Positions 40,792-48,820 of a DNA stretch of 64,000 nt are shown here, piece after piece. Positions within the stretch are counted from its first letter, which is position 1. The number at the start of each line of letters is the position of its first letter. Source of the DNA: Streptomyces sp. 840.1 (GTDB lineage Bacteria > Actinomycetota > Actinomycetes > Streptomycetales > Streptomycetaceae); NCBI RefSeq assembly GCF_003751445.1, contig NZ_RJUU01000003.1, positions 1,240,001 to 1,304,000 on the forward strand. Direction: 5' to 3'. The notes below the pieces were generated by a model. It saw nothing but the letters and a program-made list of their open reading frames with translations. It made no database searches and was not told the DNA's origin. A program made the translations under genes and the position numbers.

Positions 40792-41745
40792 CTAGGTGTA
40801 CTGACCCGTGAGGTTGGGGACGCGGCTGGCGGGTGGCTGGCCCTTGAGTGCGGTGTGTCCGCGGTGGTGATTGTAGGTGTGGAGCCATCGCGGGTAGGCG
40901 TCGCGTCGCTCGGTCTCGGTCCGGTAGGTCTGGGCGTAGGCCCATTCGTCCAGAAGGGTGCGGTTGAACCGCTCTACCTTCCCGTTGGTCTGGGGCCGGT
41001 AGGGACGGGTCCGCTTGTGTGAAATCCCCTGTCCGGCAAGGGAGTTGCGCCAGAGGTATGACTTGTAGCAGGAACCGTTGTCGGTCAGGACCCGCTGGAC
41101 GGTGATGCCGGCAGCGGCGAAGTAGGCGTGGGCCCGTTGCCAGAATCCGACGGCGGTTTCCTTCTTCTCGTCGGTGAGGATCTCGCTGTAGGCCAGGCGG
41201 GAATGGTCGTCGACAGCGTTGTGCAGGAAGCTCATGCCGGCCTTCGCCCGGTTTTTGCGGCCCGCTTGCCGGCCGAGGACCTTGTGGCCTCCGCCGTCGG
41301 GGATGTTGCCGAGCTTTTTGATGTCGACGTGGACGAGGTCGCCGGGGGCGGCGTGCTCGTAGCGGCGGATCACCCGGCCGGTGGCCCGGTCGAGGTGAGC
41401 CAGGCGGGCGAGTTTGTAGCGGGTCAGGACACGGTGGACGGTCGCCGGGTTCAGCCCGAGGAGATACGCGATGCGGGCCGGGCCCCAGCGCCGCAGGACG
41501 CGGACCCTGATGATCCGCCGCTCGGTCCGCGTCGGTGTCCGGCCTGGGCTGTGGTGGGGCCGGGAGGAGCGGTCGGCCATCCCGGCCTCGCCCTGCTCGC
41601 GGTAGCGGACTGCCCACCGCTGAGCGGTGGTCGTCGAGACCTGGAAGCGCTCGGCGGCCCGGCGCAGCGGCCAGCCGTCGTCCACGACGCAGCGGGCCAG
41701 ACGCAGACGTCCGGTCTCGGTCAGGGGTGCATTACGGTGGGACAT
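40792..41745 (-). CDS. IS481-family transposase
   Basis: This 317-residue transposase has an N-terminal helix-turn-helix (WPLRRAAERFQVSTTTAQRW), a second HTH-like part (GPARIAYLLGLNPATVHRVL) and an rve-type catalytic core. Its DDE residues lie in DLVHVDIKKLG, RVLTDNGSCY and RPYRPQTNGKVERFNRTL. The stop codon TAG lies in the CTAG flank outside the element proper, so the insertion site supplies the end of translation. I chose the start at 41745 (MSHRNAPLTETG), the usual N-terminus; a longer frame reaches 41784. Confidence 0.85.
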   Translation of the reverse strand: MSHRNAPLTETGRLRLARCVVDDGWPLRRAAERFQVSTTTAQRWAVRYREQGEAGMADRSSRPHHSPGRTPTRTERRIIRVRVLRRWGPARIAYLLGLNPATVHRVLTRYKLARLAHLDRATGRVIRRYEHAAPGDLVHVDIKKLGNIPDGGGHKVLGRQAGRKNRAKAGMSFLHNAVDDHSRLAYSEILTDEKKETAVGFWQRAHAYFAAAGITVQRVLTDNGSCYKSYLWRNSLAGQGISHKRTRPYRPQTNGKVERFNRTLLDEWAYAQTYRTETERRDAYPRWLHTYNHHRGHTALKGQPPASRVPNLTGQYT

Positions 41746-41860
41746 GAGGGCCTTCTGGTCGTTCGTGTAGATGTCGCAATCCACACCGAACCCGGAAGGC
41801 CCTCACTCGTTCAAGATCCCCAAGCCGTGGAATCCGTCACCAACCTCCGTGGACAGAACA
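40797..41860 (-). mobile_element. IS481-family element inserted next to the IS5 element
   Basis: Imperfect terminal inverted repeats of about 26 bases (left TGTACTGACC..., right end, complemented, TGTTCTGTCC..., both continuing AGGTTGG and GACG) enclose 1064 bases. CCTAGG flanks both ends (40791-40796 and 41861-41866). It used the CTAG at the right border of the IS5 element as its target. Confidence 0.8.
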
Positions 41861-42301
41861 CCTAGGGCTCTCTCTCCTCCCCGGTACCGCCCACGCGACA
41901 CCCGGCGGTCCTGGTGTCAGCGGCAGGATCCTGGCCCAACGGACCGTCGGTGACCGGGACTACATCCTGCGCGAGATCACCGTCCCGCCGGGCCAGGCGA
42001 CAGGCTGGCACTACCACGACGGCTACCTGTACGCCCATGTTCAGCAGGGAACACTGAGTCATTTCGATGCCACGTGCGCGTCCGACGGCGTCTACAGGAA
42101 GGGCAGTTACCTGAAGGAGGTGCCAGGAGCGGACCACGTGCACATCGGGGAGAACCGGGGTACGACCGACCTCGTCCTGGAGGTTCTCTACGTCCTGCCG
42201 CACGGCGCCCCGCTCTCGCGGGACGCCGCCGATCCCGGCTGCGAACTCCCGTAGCGCCGGAAGCATCCAGGGGCACCGGGTGCCGGGCAGCCGGGCAAGG
42301 G

Positions 42302-42328
42302 CGTCACAACTCTTCTCGCTGTCCGGTC
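42302..42328 (+). promoter_or_regulatory. ECF41-type promoter (CGTCACA variant) for the flavohaemoglobin gene
   Basis: CGTCACA, 15 bases, CGGTC; the -10 end is 83 bases from the hmp ATG. The Ohr gene has the same -35 variant. Confidence 0.65.
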
Positions 42329-42411
42329 GAACCTGTGGACCGGTGGGACGGCGGACGGGACCGCACCGCATCGAAAGACACTCAACTCCCCTACGAGTTT
42401 TGGAGTTCAGC

Positions 42412-43620
42412 ATGCTCTCCGATCAGTCGGCGCGGGTCGTCCGCGCCACGCTCCCCGCGGTGGGAGCGTCCCTCGGCACTATCACCGAGGTGTTCTACCG
42501 CCACATGTTCGAGGAACGTCCGGAACTGCTGCGAGGCCTGTTCAACCGGGCGAACCAGGCCAGCGGCGCCCAGCGCGACGCTCTCGCCGGGGCGGTTGCC
42601 GCCTTCGCGACCGCTCTGATGGAGCATCCCGGCGAGCGCCCCGACGCGGTACTGGGACGCATCGCGAACAAGCACGCCTCGCTGGGCATCACCGCGGACC
42701 AGTACACCTTGGTCGCCCGTCACCTCCTCGGAGCCGTCGCGGAGGTCCTCGGTGACGTGGTGACCCCGGCGGTGGCGGCCGCATGGGACGAGGTCTACTG
42801 GCTCATGGCCAACGCCCTCATCGCCATGGAGGCCCGCCTGTACGCCGAGGCCCGGGTCGAGGACGGCGCCGTCTGGCACACCATGGAAATCACGGAACGC
42901 CATGAAGAGACTCCGGACGCGGTCTCTTTCGACCTGGGCCACCCCGACGGGTCGCCCGGCGGAGCCTTCGTCCCCGGCCAGTACGTCAGCGTCCAAGCCC
43001 AACTCCCCGACGGCGCGTACCAGATACGGCAGTACAGCCTGTCCACAGCCCCCGGCCGCGAGACCTGGCGCATCACCGTCAAGCGAGAGCGCTCCGCCGA
43101 CGGCCGGGTGCCCGAGGGTGAAGTCTCCTCGTGGCTGCACGCGAACGCCCGTCCCGGCGACACCCTGCAGGTCTCCCTGCCCTTCGGTGACCTGCTGCTC
43201 CCCGAGGGCGACAGCCCGCTCCTGCTCGCCTCCGCCGGCATCGGTGTGACCCCGATGCTGGCCATGCTGGAGCACCTGGCCACCGTGTCACCGGAACGCC
43301 CCGTGGCCGTCGTCCACGCCGACCGTTCGCCCGTCCACCACGCCCACCGGCTCGAACTCTCCGAACGCGTCGCACAGCTCCCCAACGCCTCGTTGCACCT
43401 GTGGTACGAGGTCACCGACCACCCGGACGCCGCCGGTGACCACGTCAACGAGGGCTGGGCCGACATCACCCCCATCTCCCCGGCCCCCGGCACCATCGCG
43501 TTCCTGTGCGGGCCGCTGCCCTTCATGAAGACCGTCCGCACCGACCTGCTGGCCCACGGACTGAGCCCCAGGGACATCCACTACGAGGTGTTCGGCCCGG
43601 ACCTGTGGCTGAGCAAGTAG
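42412..43620 (+). CDS. hmp: Flavohaemoglobin (nitric oxide dioxygenase)
   Basis: This 402-residue protein has the three-domain layout of Hmp. The N-terminal globin (residues about 1-140) has its distal region near FYRHMFEERPELL and a proximal-His region NKHASLGITADQY. The FAD-binding barrel has RQYSLSTAP (RxYS) and the GEVSSWLH segment. The NAD-binding domain has SAGIGVTPMLAML and the C-terminal CGPLPFMKTV and FGPD. It should oxidise NO to nitrate with NAD(P)H in the cytoplasm. GGAG precedes the ATG. An ECF41-type promoter variant links NO defence to the regulon. Confidence 0.92.
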   Translation: MLSDQSARVVRATLPAVGASLGTITEVFYRHMFEERPELLRGLFNRANQASGAQRDALAGAVAAFATALMEHPGERPDAVLGRIANKHASLGITADQYTLVARHLLGAVAEVLGDVVTPAVAAAWDEVYWLMANALIAMEARLYAEARVEDGAVWHTMEITERHEETPDAVSFDLGHPDGSPGGAFVPGQYVSVQAQLPDGAYQIRQYSLSTAPGRETWRITVKRERSADGRVPEGEVSSWLHANARPGDTLQVSLPFGDLLLPEGDSPLLLASAGIGVTPMLAMLEHLATVSPERPVAVVHADRSPVHHAHRLELSERVAQLPNASLHLWYEVTDHPDAAGDHVNEGWADITPISPAPGTIAFLCGPLPFMKTVRTDLLAHGLSPRDIHYEVFGPDLWLSK

Positions 43621-43695
43621 CCGCCGCCCCGACCGCCGCCTGCCCATTCTGCTACTGACCCACGCGAGTATCGCCGGCGCCGCGGGCGGGGGGCG

Positions 43696-44463
43696 TCAGA
43701 TGAGTTCCAGTCCGCCGTCGACGGTGACCACCTGGCCGGTCGCGTGGCGTCCGGCGGGTTCGGCCAGGCGCAGGACCCAGTGCGCCATCTCGTCGGCGGA
43801 GGCGATGTGGTGCGTGGGGATACGCTCGCGCTCGTAGGCGTACATGTCGTTGGCCGCCTCCGGGGTGAGACCGGCGTGGAGCATGACGTCCGTGCGCGTG
43901 GGGCCGGGGGCGACGGAGTTGACACGGACCCCCTCACCGGCGAGTTCGAGGGCCCAGCTCCGCGTCATCTGCTCGATGGCGGCCTTGGTCGCCGCGTAGT
44001 GGGCGCCGCCGGCCATCGGGCGATGGCCGTAGGTGCTGGAGAGGTTGATGATCGTGCCCGAGGTCGCGCGCAGGTGCGGGAGGGCTTCGTGGGCCAGCAG
44101 GCTCGGAGCGACGACGTTGAGCGCCAAGAGGTCGAGAATGACCTGCTTATCGGTCTCCGCCAGCGGCATGACCGCGGTGGCACCGGCATTGTTGACCAAG
44201 TAGTCGAGGCGGCCCCACTTCTGCACGGCGTGCGCCACGATCTCGGCGGGTGCCCCGTCGGCGCGGACGTCGACGGCCAGGACCGCGATGCTGTCGTGGG
44301 CCTCGGCGGTCTCCTTCAGCGGTTCCGCACGGCGGCCGACTCCGAGTACATATGCGCCGGCCTCGGCGAAGGCCACGGCGGTGGCCCGGCCGATGCCGGA
44401 GCCGGCGCCGGTGACGATGGCGACGTGACCGGAGAGTCCCCGGTCGGTGGTGGTGGCGGTCAC
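43696..44463 (-). CDS. Classical SDR oxidoreductase
   Basis: This 255-residue protein is a classical SDR: TGAGSGIG cofactor motif, NNAGA, the catalytic Ser in INLSSTYG, YAATK (Tyr/Lys) and the C-terminal TVDGG. The N-terminal MTATTTDRG is preceded by AAGGA; the start is GTG. Substrate is unknown. It is divergent from the intact ECF41 sigma gene and is driven by an exact ECF41-type promoter, the classical ECF41 arrangement of sigma gene beside an oxidoreductase target. Confidence 0.88.
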   Translation of the reverse strand: MTATTTDRGLSGHVAIVTGAGSGIGRATAVAFAEAGAYVLGVGRRAEPLKETAEAHDSIAVLAVDVRADGAPAEIVAHAVQKWGRLDYLVNNAGATAVMPLAETDKQVILDLLALNVVAPSLLAHEALPHLRATSGTIINLSSTYGHRPMAGGAHYAATKAAIEQMTRSWALELAGEGVRVNSVAPGPTRTDVMLHAGLTPEAANDMYAYERERIPTHHIASADEMAHWVLRLAEPAGRHATGQVVTVDGGLELI

Positions 44464-44518
44464 GTGACATCCTTCGTTCGACGATCATGGCTAACGCATC
44501 GTGTGATGACGTCCTTCT

Positions 44519-44545
44519 GACCGAACGGGAGTGCTGCCTGTGACA
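44519..44545 (-). promoter_or_regulatory. ECF41-type promoter for the SDR next to the sigma gene
   Basis: Exact TGTCACA, 15 bases, CGGTC on the minus strand; 55 bases from the SDR GTG at 44463. Confidence 0.78.
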
Positions 44546-44590
44546 GGCCCGGTGAACCGGCCGTCCCTGGCATCGTGCGTGCCACGGTGC

Positions 44591-44617
44591 GTCCGCCAAA
44601 GGCAAGTCGGTGTGACA
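44591..44617 (-). promoter_or_regulatory. Second, weaker ECF41-type site in tandem
   Basis: TGTCACA, 15 bases, CGGAC on the minus strand, 72 bases upstream of the exact copy. It reaches to within 42 bases of the sigma gene start, so it might also affect that gene. Confidence 0.4.
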
Positions 44618-44658
44618 CTTGTAGCATGACCGGTGACCCGTTCAGAAGGGACCGTTCC

Positions 44659-45555
44659 ATGCAAGCCGGTGCCCCTCGCGACACCCTCGCTCAAGCGACG
44701 AAGGACTTCATTTCCGCGCGTCCGCAGCTCTTCGGCATCGCGTACCGCATCCTGGGCAGCACGGCGGAGGCCGAGGACGTGGTGCAGGAGACCTGGTTGC
44801 GGTGGCAGAACACCGACCGGACGGCCGTGCACGAATCGGCCGCCTTCCTCACCACGGTGACCACCCGGCTGGCGATCAATCTGGCCCAGTCGGCGCGCGT
44901 GCGCCGCGAGACCTATGTCGGCCCGTGGCTCCCGGAGCCGGTCGGCACCGGGCAGGACCCGTATCTGGGCGCGGAGCGGGCCGAGGCGCTCGAACTGGCG
45001 GTGCTGCTGCTCCTGGAGAAGCTGAACCCGGTGGAGCGCGCCGCCTATGTGCTGCGGCATGCCTTCGACTATCCCTACGGGCGGATCGCCGAGATGCTGG
45101 AGATCACCGAGGCCAACACCCGTCAACTGGTGAGCAGGGCGCGCAAGCACCTGGCCGCCGAGCGCCGGGAACGGGTCAGCCCGGCGGTCCATCGGCGTAT
45201 GCTCAAGGTGTTCCTCTCCGCGGCACGGACGGGCGACCTGTCGGTGCTGGAGGACGTGCTCACCGCGGATGTCGTCAGTTACTCGGACGGGGGCGGAATG
45301 CGCGGCGCGTCCAGGATCCCGGTCGTCGGACGGGACCGTGTGAGCCGGTACCTCGTGGCCTTCGCGCCGCGCTTCTGGCCGTCGGCGGACACGCGTTGGG
45401 TTGAGGCCAACGGCCGCCCGGCGGTACTCGTGTCGTCCGGCGGGAAGGCGGTGGCCCTGCTGTCCGTCGGTGTGTCCGCCGAGGGCATCGACCGGATTCT
45501 GTGGGTGCTGAACCCCGACAAGCTGTCCGCCTATGTCGCGTCACTCGTCAACTGA
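44659..45555 (+). CDS. ECF41-type RNA polymerase sigma factor (intact)
   Basis: This 298-residue ECF sigma factor has sigma2 (about residues 15-75: RPQLFGIAYRILGSTAEAEDVVQ onward), the linker motif WLPEP, sigma4 (LNPVERAAYVLRHAFDYPYGRIAEML, then RQLVSRARKHL) and a C-terminal SnoaL-like domain with YSDGGG and the closing NPDKL. WLPEP, DGGG and NPDKL are the hallmarks of ECF41, whose fused C-terminal domain is reported to control activity in place of an anti-sigma factor. AGAAGGG precedes the ATG at 44659; an ATG eleven codons earlier is possible. I see no forward ECF41-type promoter ahead of it. It is the best candidate reader of the promoter word found throughout the window. Confidence 0.92.
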   Translation: MQAGAPRDTLAQATKDFISARPQLFGIAYRILGSTAEAEDVVQETWLRWQNTDRTAVHESAAFLTTVTTRLAINLAQSARVRRETYVGPWLPEPVGTGQDPYLGAERAEALELAVLLLLEKLNPVERAAYVLRHAFDYPYGRIAEMLEITEANTRQLVSRARKHLAAERRERVSPAVHRRMLKVFLSAARTGDLSVLEDVLTADVVSYSDGGGMRGASRIPVVGRDRVSRYLVAFAPRFWPSADTRWVEANGRPAVLVSSGGKAVALLSVGVSAEGIDRILWVLNPDKLSAYVASLVN

Positions 45556-45594
45556 CACACTGTCGGATGTTCCCTGCGGCCCGCAACGGGTAGG

Positions 45595-45621
45595 CGTCAC
45601 AGGCAAGATGACTCGCCGGTC
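45595..45621 (+). promoter_or_regulatory. ECF41-type promoter (CGTCACA variant) for the Ohr gene
   Basis: CGTCACA, 15 bases, CGGTC; the -10 end is 60 bases from the GTG at 45682. Confidence 0.68.
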
Positions 45622-45681
45622 ATCCTGTAGTCCGGACTCTGTGTCCGCGGATGTAAGCGTCTTCCACCATCGGAGCATGCC

Positions 45682-46182
45682 GTGACCAAGCGGATCCAGT
45701 TGCCCACCCTGTCCACCGAGAAGGACGTCGACGGGGACTCCTTCTCGCCCATCTACACCACGACGGTGACCGTCAGCGGTGGGCCGGCCGCGCACGGGCG
45801 AGCCTCTGGGCGGGCGCGATCGGCCGACGGCGCCCTGGACCTCGATCTGCGCGTTCCCGCCGAGCTGGGCGGTGACGGCCGGGGCACCAATCCCGAGCAG
45901 CTGTTCGCCGCCGGTTTCGCCGCGTGCTTCCAGGGAGCGCTGAGCCTGATGGCGCGGCAGGAGGCCCTCGACCCGGACCTCATCTCGGTCGAGGCCACCG
46001 TGGGGTTCGGGCGGGACCCGGCAGACGAGGGATATCTGCTGCGTGTCGATCTGGTGGTGACGTGGCCCGGCGTCGACGCGGAGGTCGCCACTCCCCTGGT
46101 GGAGAAGGCCCGTTCCCTGTGCCCCTATGCGCGGATGGCGTGGCGGGGCACACCAACGACCATCACACTCGCCGTCTCCTGA
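45682..46182 (+). CDS. Organic hydroperoxide resistance protein (Ohr/OsmC family)
   Basis: This 166-residue protein has the Ohr thiol pair: the first Cys in LFAAGFAACFQGAL (near residue 80), the second in SLCPYARMAWRG (near residue 148), with the conserved Arg/Glu environment of thiol peroxidases. It should reduce organic hydroperoxides. It is slightly longer at its N-terminus than typical Ohr (about 140 residues). The GTG start lies after GGAGCATGCC. It is the second OsmC-superfamily gene of the window and, like hmp, has the CGTCACA promoter variant. The 255 bases after it, up to the sigma-like gene, hold nothing I recognise. Confidence 0.86.
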   Translation: MTKRIQLPTLSTEKDVDGDSFSPIYTTTVTVSGGPAAHGRASGRARSADGALDLDLRVPAELGGDGRGTNPEQLFAAGFAACFQGALSLMARQEALDPDLISVEATVGFGRDPADEGYLLRVDLVVTWPGVDAEVATPLVEKARSLCPYARMAWRGTPTTITLAVS

Positions 46183-46437
46183 GGTCACGACTGCCGGGAT
46201 CATGAAGGAAACCACAGGTCCGCGTCGGCGGCCGCCTCCTCGCAGACGTCGAAGACGGAGATCTCCTTCTTGGGCAGGTGCTGCGGAGGCAGGGCGGCGA
46301 TCAGGGGGTGGTCGGCGCCGAACTCCCGCCGGACCGGGCGCACTACGCGTCCGTCAACGCCGAGTACTTCGAGCCACCCGACTCCCCGAGCTCATCCTTA
46401 TGGCCGCGGGGACCGCGAAAGTGTGACGCGCTGCGCG

Positions 46438-47217
46438 TCACGCGGGAGTCCGGTTCCAGGCGCGTAGCTTGTCGGGGTTGAGCATCACCCAGACCTGGAC
46501 GACCCGGGACCCGGCGATGTCGAGCGTGATGACGGCGACGACCCGGTCGTCGTAGCGGGCTACGAGGCCGGTGCGTCCGTTGACGGAATGGGTGTCCAAG
46601 GTCGTGCGGGGCTGACGGGTGAGCAGCGTCAGAAGACTGTGGGCGACCTCGGCGCCGCCGTTGACCGGCCGAGTCAGTGTGCGGATCCTGCCTCCGCCGT
46701 CGTAGAAGACGCTCGCGTCGGGGGCCAGCAGCGAGGCCAGCCGGCCGGCGTCCTCTTCGGCGCATGCCCGTCGTACCATGCCGACTATTCGGTCCTGCCG
46801 GTGCGGTGGTGCCGGCTCCGCCCGGCGCGCCCGCAGGCTCAGGCGGGCCCGGTCCAGTGGGTCGGCGTACCCCGGTTCGGACCGCCCGATGGTGCCCGCG
46901 CCCGTGCGCGGCGCTGTCCCGGCCTCTCCCGCCGGCTCCGGACTGCTCGGTACACCAACGTGCGGTGCCGACCCGGCCCCGTCCGGCCCCGCGAACCGCC
47001 CCAGGCAGATCCCGCCGACGGTCCGCGTCAGCCAGGCCCGAGGTACCGTCACTTCGGCCCGTTCCGGATCGGAGAGCCCGTACCACCGCCGGTACGCGTC
47101 GTTGATCGCTCCCTCGGCGGCGACCCGGCTGCCGAGCATCCAGCTTGCGACCTCCAGCAGATGCCGCCGCTCATCGAGCAGCTCCGTGATCGGCACGTCG
47201 TCACCGACGTGGTCCAT
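46438..47217 (-). CDS. ECF41-derived sigma-like protein lacking a recognisable sigma4
   Basis: This 259-residue protein has a sigma2-like N-terminus (LLEVASWMLGSRVAAEGAIND onward, residues about 12-60) and a SnoaL-like C-terminus with FYDGGGRIRTLTRPV and VMLNPDKL, both as in ECF41. Between them neither the WLPEP linker nor the sigma4 helix-turn-helix is visible; that space holds a Pro/Gly-rich stretch and RARLSLRARRAEPAP. I infer loss or extreme divergence of the -35-binding domain, so it may act as a modulator rather than an initiating sigma factor. ATG at 47217. It is driven by an exact ECF41-type promoter. Confidence 0.7.
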   Translation of the reverse strand: MDHVGDDVPITELLDERRHLLEVASWMLGSRVAAEGAINDAYRRWYGLSDPERAEVTVPRAWLTRTVGGICLGRFAGPDGAGSAPHVGVPSSPEPAGEAGTAPRTGAGTIGRSEPGYADPLDRARLSLRARRAEPAPPHRQDRIVGMVRRACAEEDAGRLASLLAPDASVFYDGGGRIRTLTRPVNGGAEVAHSLLTLLTRQPRTTLDTHSVNGRTGLVARYDDRVVAVITLDIAGSRVVQVWVMLNPDKLRAWNRTPA

Positions 47218-47303
47218 ACCGGGTCCTCCTCCTGGACGGCGCTCCGACGCCCTCGCCATCGCGACGCGCGTGCACAGCGGAACGGTACTCGTAGTACCGG
47301 CCG

Positions 47304-47330
47304 GACCGGGCGGCAAAAGACCTTGTGACA
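47304..47330 (-). promoter_or_regulatory. ECF41-type promoter for the sigma-like gene
   Basis: Exact TGTCACA, 15 bases, CGGTC on the minus strand; 86 bases from the ATG at 47217. Confidence 0.75.
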
Positions 47331-47380
47331 CCTTTTCGTTGCCACGGCCCCGCCATCGCTTCGCCCCGGTCAGGACCGGG

Positions 47381-48730
47381 TTACCGGGCGACCACGTCCT
47401 CGGTCCGTTCGCCGTGGCGGGGGGCGCCCTTGGAGACGAAGGCGTCCCGCGGACGCTGGACCGACGCGAGCGAGACGATGTCGCGGCCGAAGAGGGCGGC
47501 ACTGACCCACACGGCGAACACCCGGGCCTTGCGCTCCCAGGTCGGTATGGCCAGCACGTGGTAGCCGCGGTGCATCAGCCAGGCCGGGAGCCCCTTGATG
47601 ACCAGGCGCCGGTACTGGAAGATGCCGTGCCCAAGCCCCAGGGTGGCCACCACACCCAGGCTGTGGTGCACGTAGTCCTTGGTGGGCCGGCCGCGCAGGT
47701 CCGCCAGGATGTTTCTCGCCAGCAACTTCCCCTGCCGTACCGCGTGCTGGGCATTGGGGACCGTGTGAGCCCCCGGCTGTCCGGATGCCAGATCGGGTAC
47801 GACGGCGTCGTCGCCCGCGGCCCACACGCCGGCCACTGCCTCGCTGTCGGTGCCGACCCGGAGGTCGGCGCGGACCACGAGCAGTCCTCGTTCGTCGACC
47901 GGGAGGTCGGTGTGGTTGCTCACGATCGGGTTGGACGCGTTGCCCGCGGCCCACACGAGCAGGTCCGACTCGTACTCCGTACCGTCGGACAGCACGATGT
48001 GACCGCCCGCCGCGGAGACGAGCTGAGTGTTCAGGTGGACCCTCGCACCCCGCTTCTCCAGGAAGCGCACCACCCACTCGCCGGGCCGTTCCCCGACCTC
48101 GGGAAGGATGCGCCCCCGCGCTTCGACCAGGTGGAACGACAGCTCGTCCGCGTGGATCTCCGGGTAGCTCCTGAGCAGTGCGGCCGCCAGGGCCAGCAGC
48201 TCCCCGAAACCCTCCACGCCGGCGAAGCCGCCGCCGACAAAGGTGACCGCCAGCAGTTTGCTGCGTTCGGAGCCGGGCGGCAGTAGCGCGGCGCGGTCGA
48301 ACGAGGTCAGCAGCCGGTCCCGTACGGCCACCGCCTCCTCGACGTGCTTCAGGCCGTACGCCTGTTCGCCGACCCCGGGAATGGGGAAGGTGCGGGTGAC
48401 CGCGCCCGCCGTCACCACCAGGACGTCGTAGGAGAGGTCGAAGTCCGCTCCGGTCTCCGGCCGTACCGTCACCTTGCGTTCGCCGTCGCGGACCTCCGTG
48501 ACGGCGCCCGCGATCAGCCGGGTCCCGCGCAGGTGTCTACGCAGGGACACCGACGCGTGCCGGGCCTCGACCGACCCGGCCAGCACCTCGGGCAGGAACG
48601 GCTGGTACGTCATGTAGGGGCGGGGGTCGACCACGGTGACGCGTGCCTCACCCCGGCGCATTTTCTTCTGAAGGCCCCACGCGGTGTAGAAACCCGCGTA
48701 ACCACCACCCACGATCAGGATTTCGCGCAC
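47381..48730 (-). CDS. Type II NADH dehydrogenase (NDH-2)
   Basis: This 449-residue flavoprotein fits NDH-2. Its FAD motif ILIVGGGYAGFYTA is at the N-terminus, the NAD motif VTFVGGGFAGVEGFGEL lies near residue 165, VWAAGDDAVVP is the second FAD contact near residue 305, and a C-terminal amphipathic segment is expected to sit on the membrane. It transfers electrons from NADH to menaquinone without pumping protons. The GTG start at 48730 is only 34 bases from an exact ECF41-type promoter. Together with the cytochrome b and flavoprotein genes it supports a respiratory branch under the same sigma factor. Confidence 0.88.
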   Translation of the reverse strand: MREILIVGGGYAGFYTAWGLQKKMRRGEARVTVVDPRPYMTYQPFLPEVLAGSVEARHASVSLRRHLRGTRLIAGAVTEVRDGERKVTVRPETGADFDLSYDVLVVTAGAVTRTFPIPGVGEQAYGLKHVEEAVAVRDRLLTSFDRAALLPPGSERSKLLAVTFVGGGFAGVEGFGELLALAAALLRSYPEIHADELSFHLVEARGRILPEVGERPGEWVVRFLEKRGARVHLNTQLVSAAGGHIVLSDGTEYESDLLVWAAGNASNPIVSNHTDLPVDERGLLVVRADLRVGTDSEAVAGVWAAGDDAVVPDLASGQPGAHTVPNAQHAVRQGKLLARNILADLRGRPTKDYVHHSLGVVATLGLGHGIFQYRRLVIKGLPAWLMHRGYHVLAIPTWERKARVFAVWVSAALFGRDIVSLASVQRPRDAFVSKGAPRHGERTEDVVAR

Positions 48731-48764
48731 AGTGTCCTCTGTTCCTCTCGGCTTCTGACACCAA

Positions 48765-48791
48765 GACCGGGAGGAGCCGTTCGCTGTGACA
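48765..48791 (-). promoter_or_regulatory. ECF41-type promoter for NDH-2
   Basis: Exact TGTCACA, 15 bases, CGGTC on the minus strand; 34 bases from the GTG. Confidence 0.78.
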
Positions 48792-48820
48792 GGGTGCGGT
48801 CGCGCCGACGGGGTGCCGGG

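Larger units (their letters stand above)
39217..42254 (+). pseudogene. Secreted cupin gene split by two adjacent insertion sequences
   Basis: The first 46 bases of the gene (39217-39262) encode MRNTLRTTAVGTMLL. After both IS elements are removed and one CTAG copy kept, the frame continues without error from 41866 to the TAG at 42252-42254. The rebuilt protein has about 144 residues: a signal peptide (hydrophobic core TMLLGLSLLPGTAHA with an AHA cleavage site), then a small cupin with GWHYHDGYLYAHVQQG and ADHVHIGENR as metal-binding segments. A hairpin-free stretch and an AAGGGACAACC ribosome-binding region precede the ATG. The host gene is inactive now; its intact frame points to recent insertions. 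Confidence 0.85.

Noticed and set aside
44611..44660. A forward, autoregulatory ECF41-type promoter for the intact sigma gene
   Set aside because: Only minus-strand copies are present in that intergenic region; no forward match was found.
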